The notes under the pieces: generated by a model
What the model saw: only the letters and a program-made list of their open reading frames with translations
The model's database searches: none
What the model was told of the DNA's origin: nothing
Made by a program: the position numbers and the translations under genes
Shown here: positions 63,791 through 64,000 of the stretch, piece by piece
Numbering within the stretch: position 1 is the first letter of the stretch
Layout: the number at the start of each line of letters is the position of its first letter
Assembly (NCBI RefSeq): GCF_009498295.1
Contig: NZ_CP040813.1
Span: 1,309,001-1,373,000, forward strand
Direction of reading: 5' to 3'
From: Oceanihabitans sp. IOP_32
GTDB taxonomy: Bacteria; Bacteroidota; Bacteroidia; Flavobacteriales; Flavobacteriaceae
Length of the DNA stretch: 64,000 nucleotides

Positions 63791-64000
63791 GCATTCAGTG
63801 CATTCCGAATATATTCGGAGTCGAAGAATCTCATGATTTTACTTGTTGTTATAATTGAAAGATGGCTTCGTCATGCTTCCTCGCCATGACGGGTTATTAT
63901 GATGTGCTTTGCTTTAAAGCTGGTTGTTATATAGGGCGTAGCTTGTTACTCAGAGCTCAACCTGTCATTCAGAGCACAGCGAAGAATCTCATGATTTTAC
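63791..64000. repeat. dispersed repeats at the window end
   Basis: Two direct copies share GAAGAATCTCATGATTTTAC (63823-63842 and 63981-64000), each preceded by CATTCAG-type sequence (GTCATTCAGAGCACAGC in the second). A 16-bp palindrome TCCGAATATATTCGGA (63804-63819) sits in the first. These are the CATTCAGAGC...GAAGAATCTC type of Bacteroidota intergenic repeat. No gene is seen; the window ends inside the second copy. Confidence 0.65.

Overview
The window looks like chromosome of a low-GC Flavobacteriaceae member (Bacteroidota); I cannot name the genus. The support is: AT-rich codon use, TAnnTTTG-type -7 promoter boxes, weak Shine-Dalgarno sites, lipoproteins with short lipoboxes, OmpA and TonB receptors of Bacteroidota type, a nitrous oxide reductase of the Sec/lipoprotein (clade II) type, and an OlsF-like two-domain acyltransferase.

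Layout. 1-3020: a nitrosative-stress cluster (Rrf2 regulator, ScdA/YtfE di-iron repair protein, heme-copper-oxidase-like membrane protein, hemerythrin). 3201-4184: two accessory genes of unknown function. 4631-7595: an OmpA-type envelope protein and a lipoprotein. 7680-14783 (minus): an eight-gene nos operon in the order cytochrome c, fasciclin, nosZ, nosB-like, nosL, nosD, nosF, nosY, with an FNR-like box placed at about -41 of the predicted promoter. 15624-19616: sucA-sucB. 20136-21255 (minus): a NarL/LuxR response regulator and a retropepsin-like protease. 21714-28103: polA followed with almost no gap by a Nudix hydrolase and a PLD-nuclease/SF2-helicase/DUF3427 fusion, which I consider the best candidate for an under-described system. 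28184-37875: fbp, GNAT, aspartate kinase, olsF-like, two CoA-transferase subunits, a 2-hydroxyacid dehydrogenase, a JmjC-like cupin and an outer-membrane protein. 37935-45367 (minus): recX, a heme-type TonB receptor, recO, a frameshifted gdhA and a cystathionine gamma-synthase. 45572-50057: mixed housekeeping genes, a YtxH/holin/small-protein trio, tRNA-Asn and rseP. 50240-53544: SCO1 and feoA-feoB-FeoB-associated protein. 53624-63788: a lipoprotein, an S9 peptidase, then a metal island (DtxR/MntR repressor, divergent TonB receptor with a DtxR-type operator, TroABCD-type ABC transporter whose two permeases carry winged-helix-like C-terminal tails).

How parts work together. The first cluster and the nos operon fit one theme, handling NO and N2O at low oxygen; no nitrite or NO reductase is visible here. 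feoAB and the DtxR-linked uptake island both concern Fe/Mn/Zn supply. Non-coding DNA holds several long, near-perfect palindromic terminators and a dispersed family of inverted-repeat elements (ends ATACCAA...TTGGTAT, 42 to 259 bp), one of which supplies the stop codons of two convergent genes. gdhA carries a one-base G-run expansion that breaks its frame.
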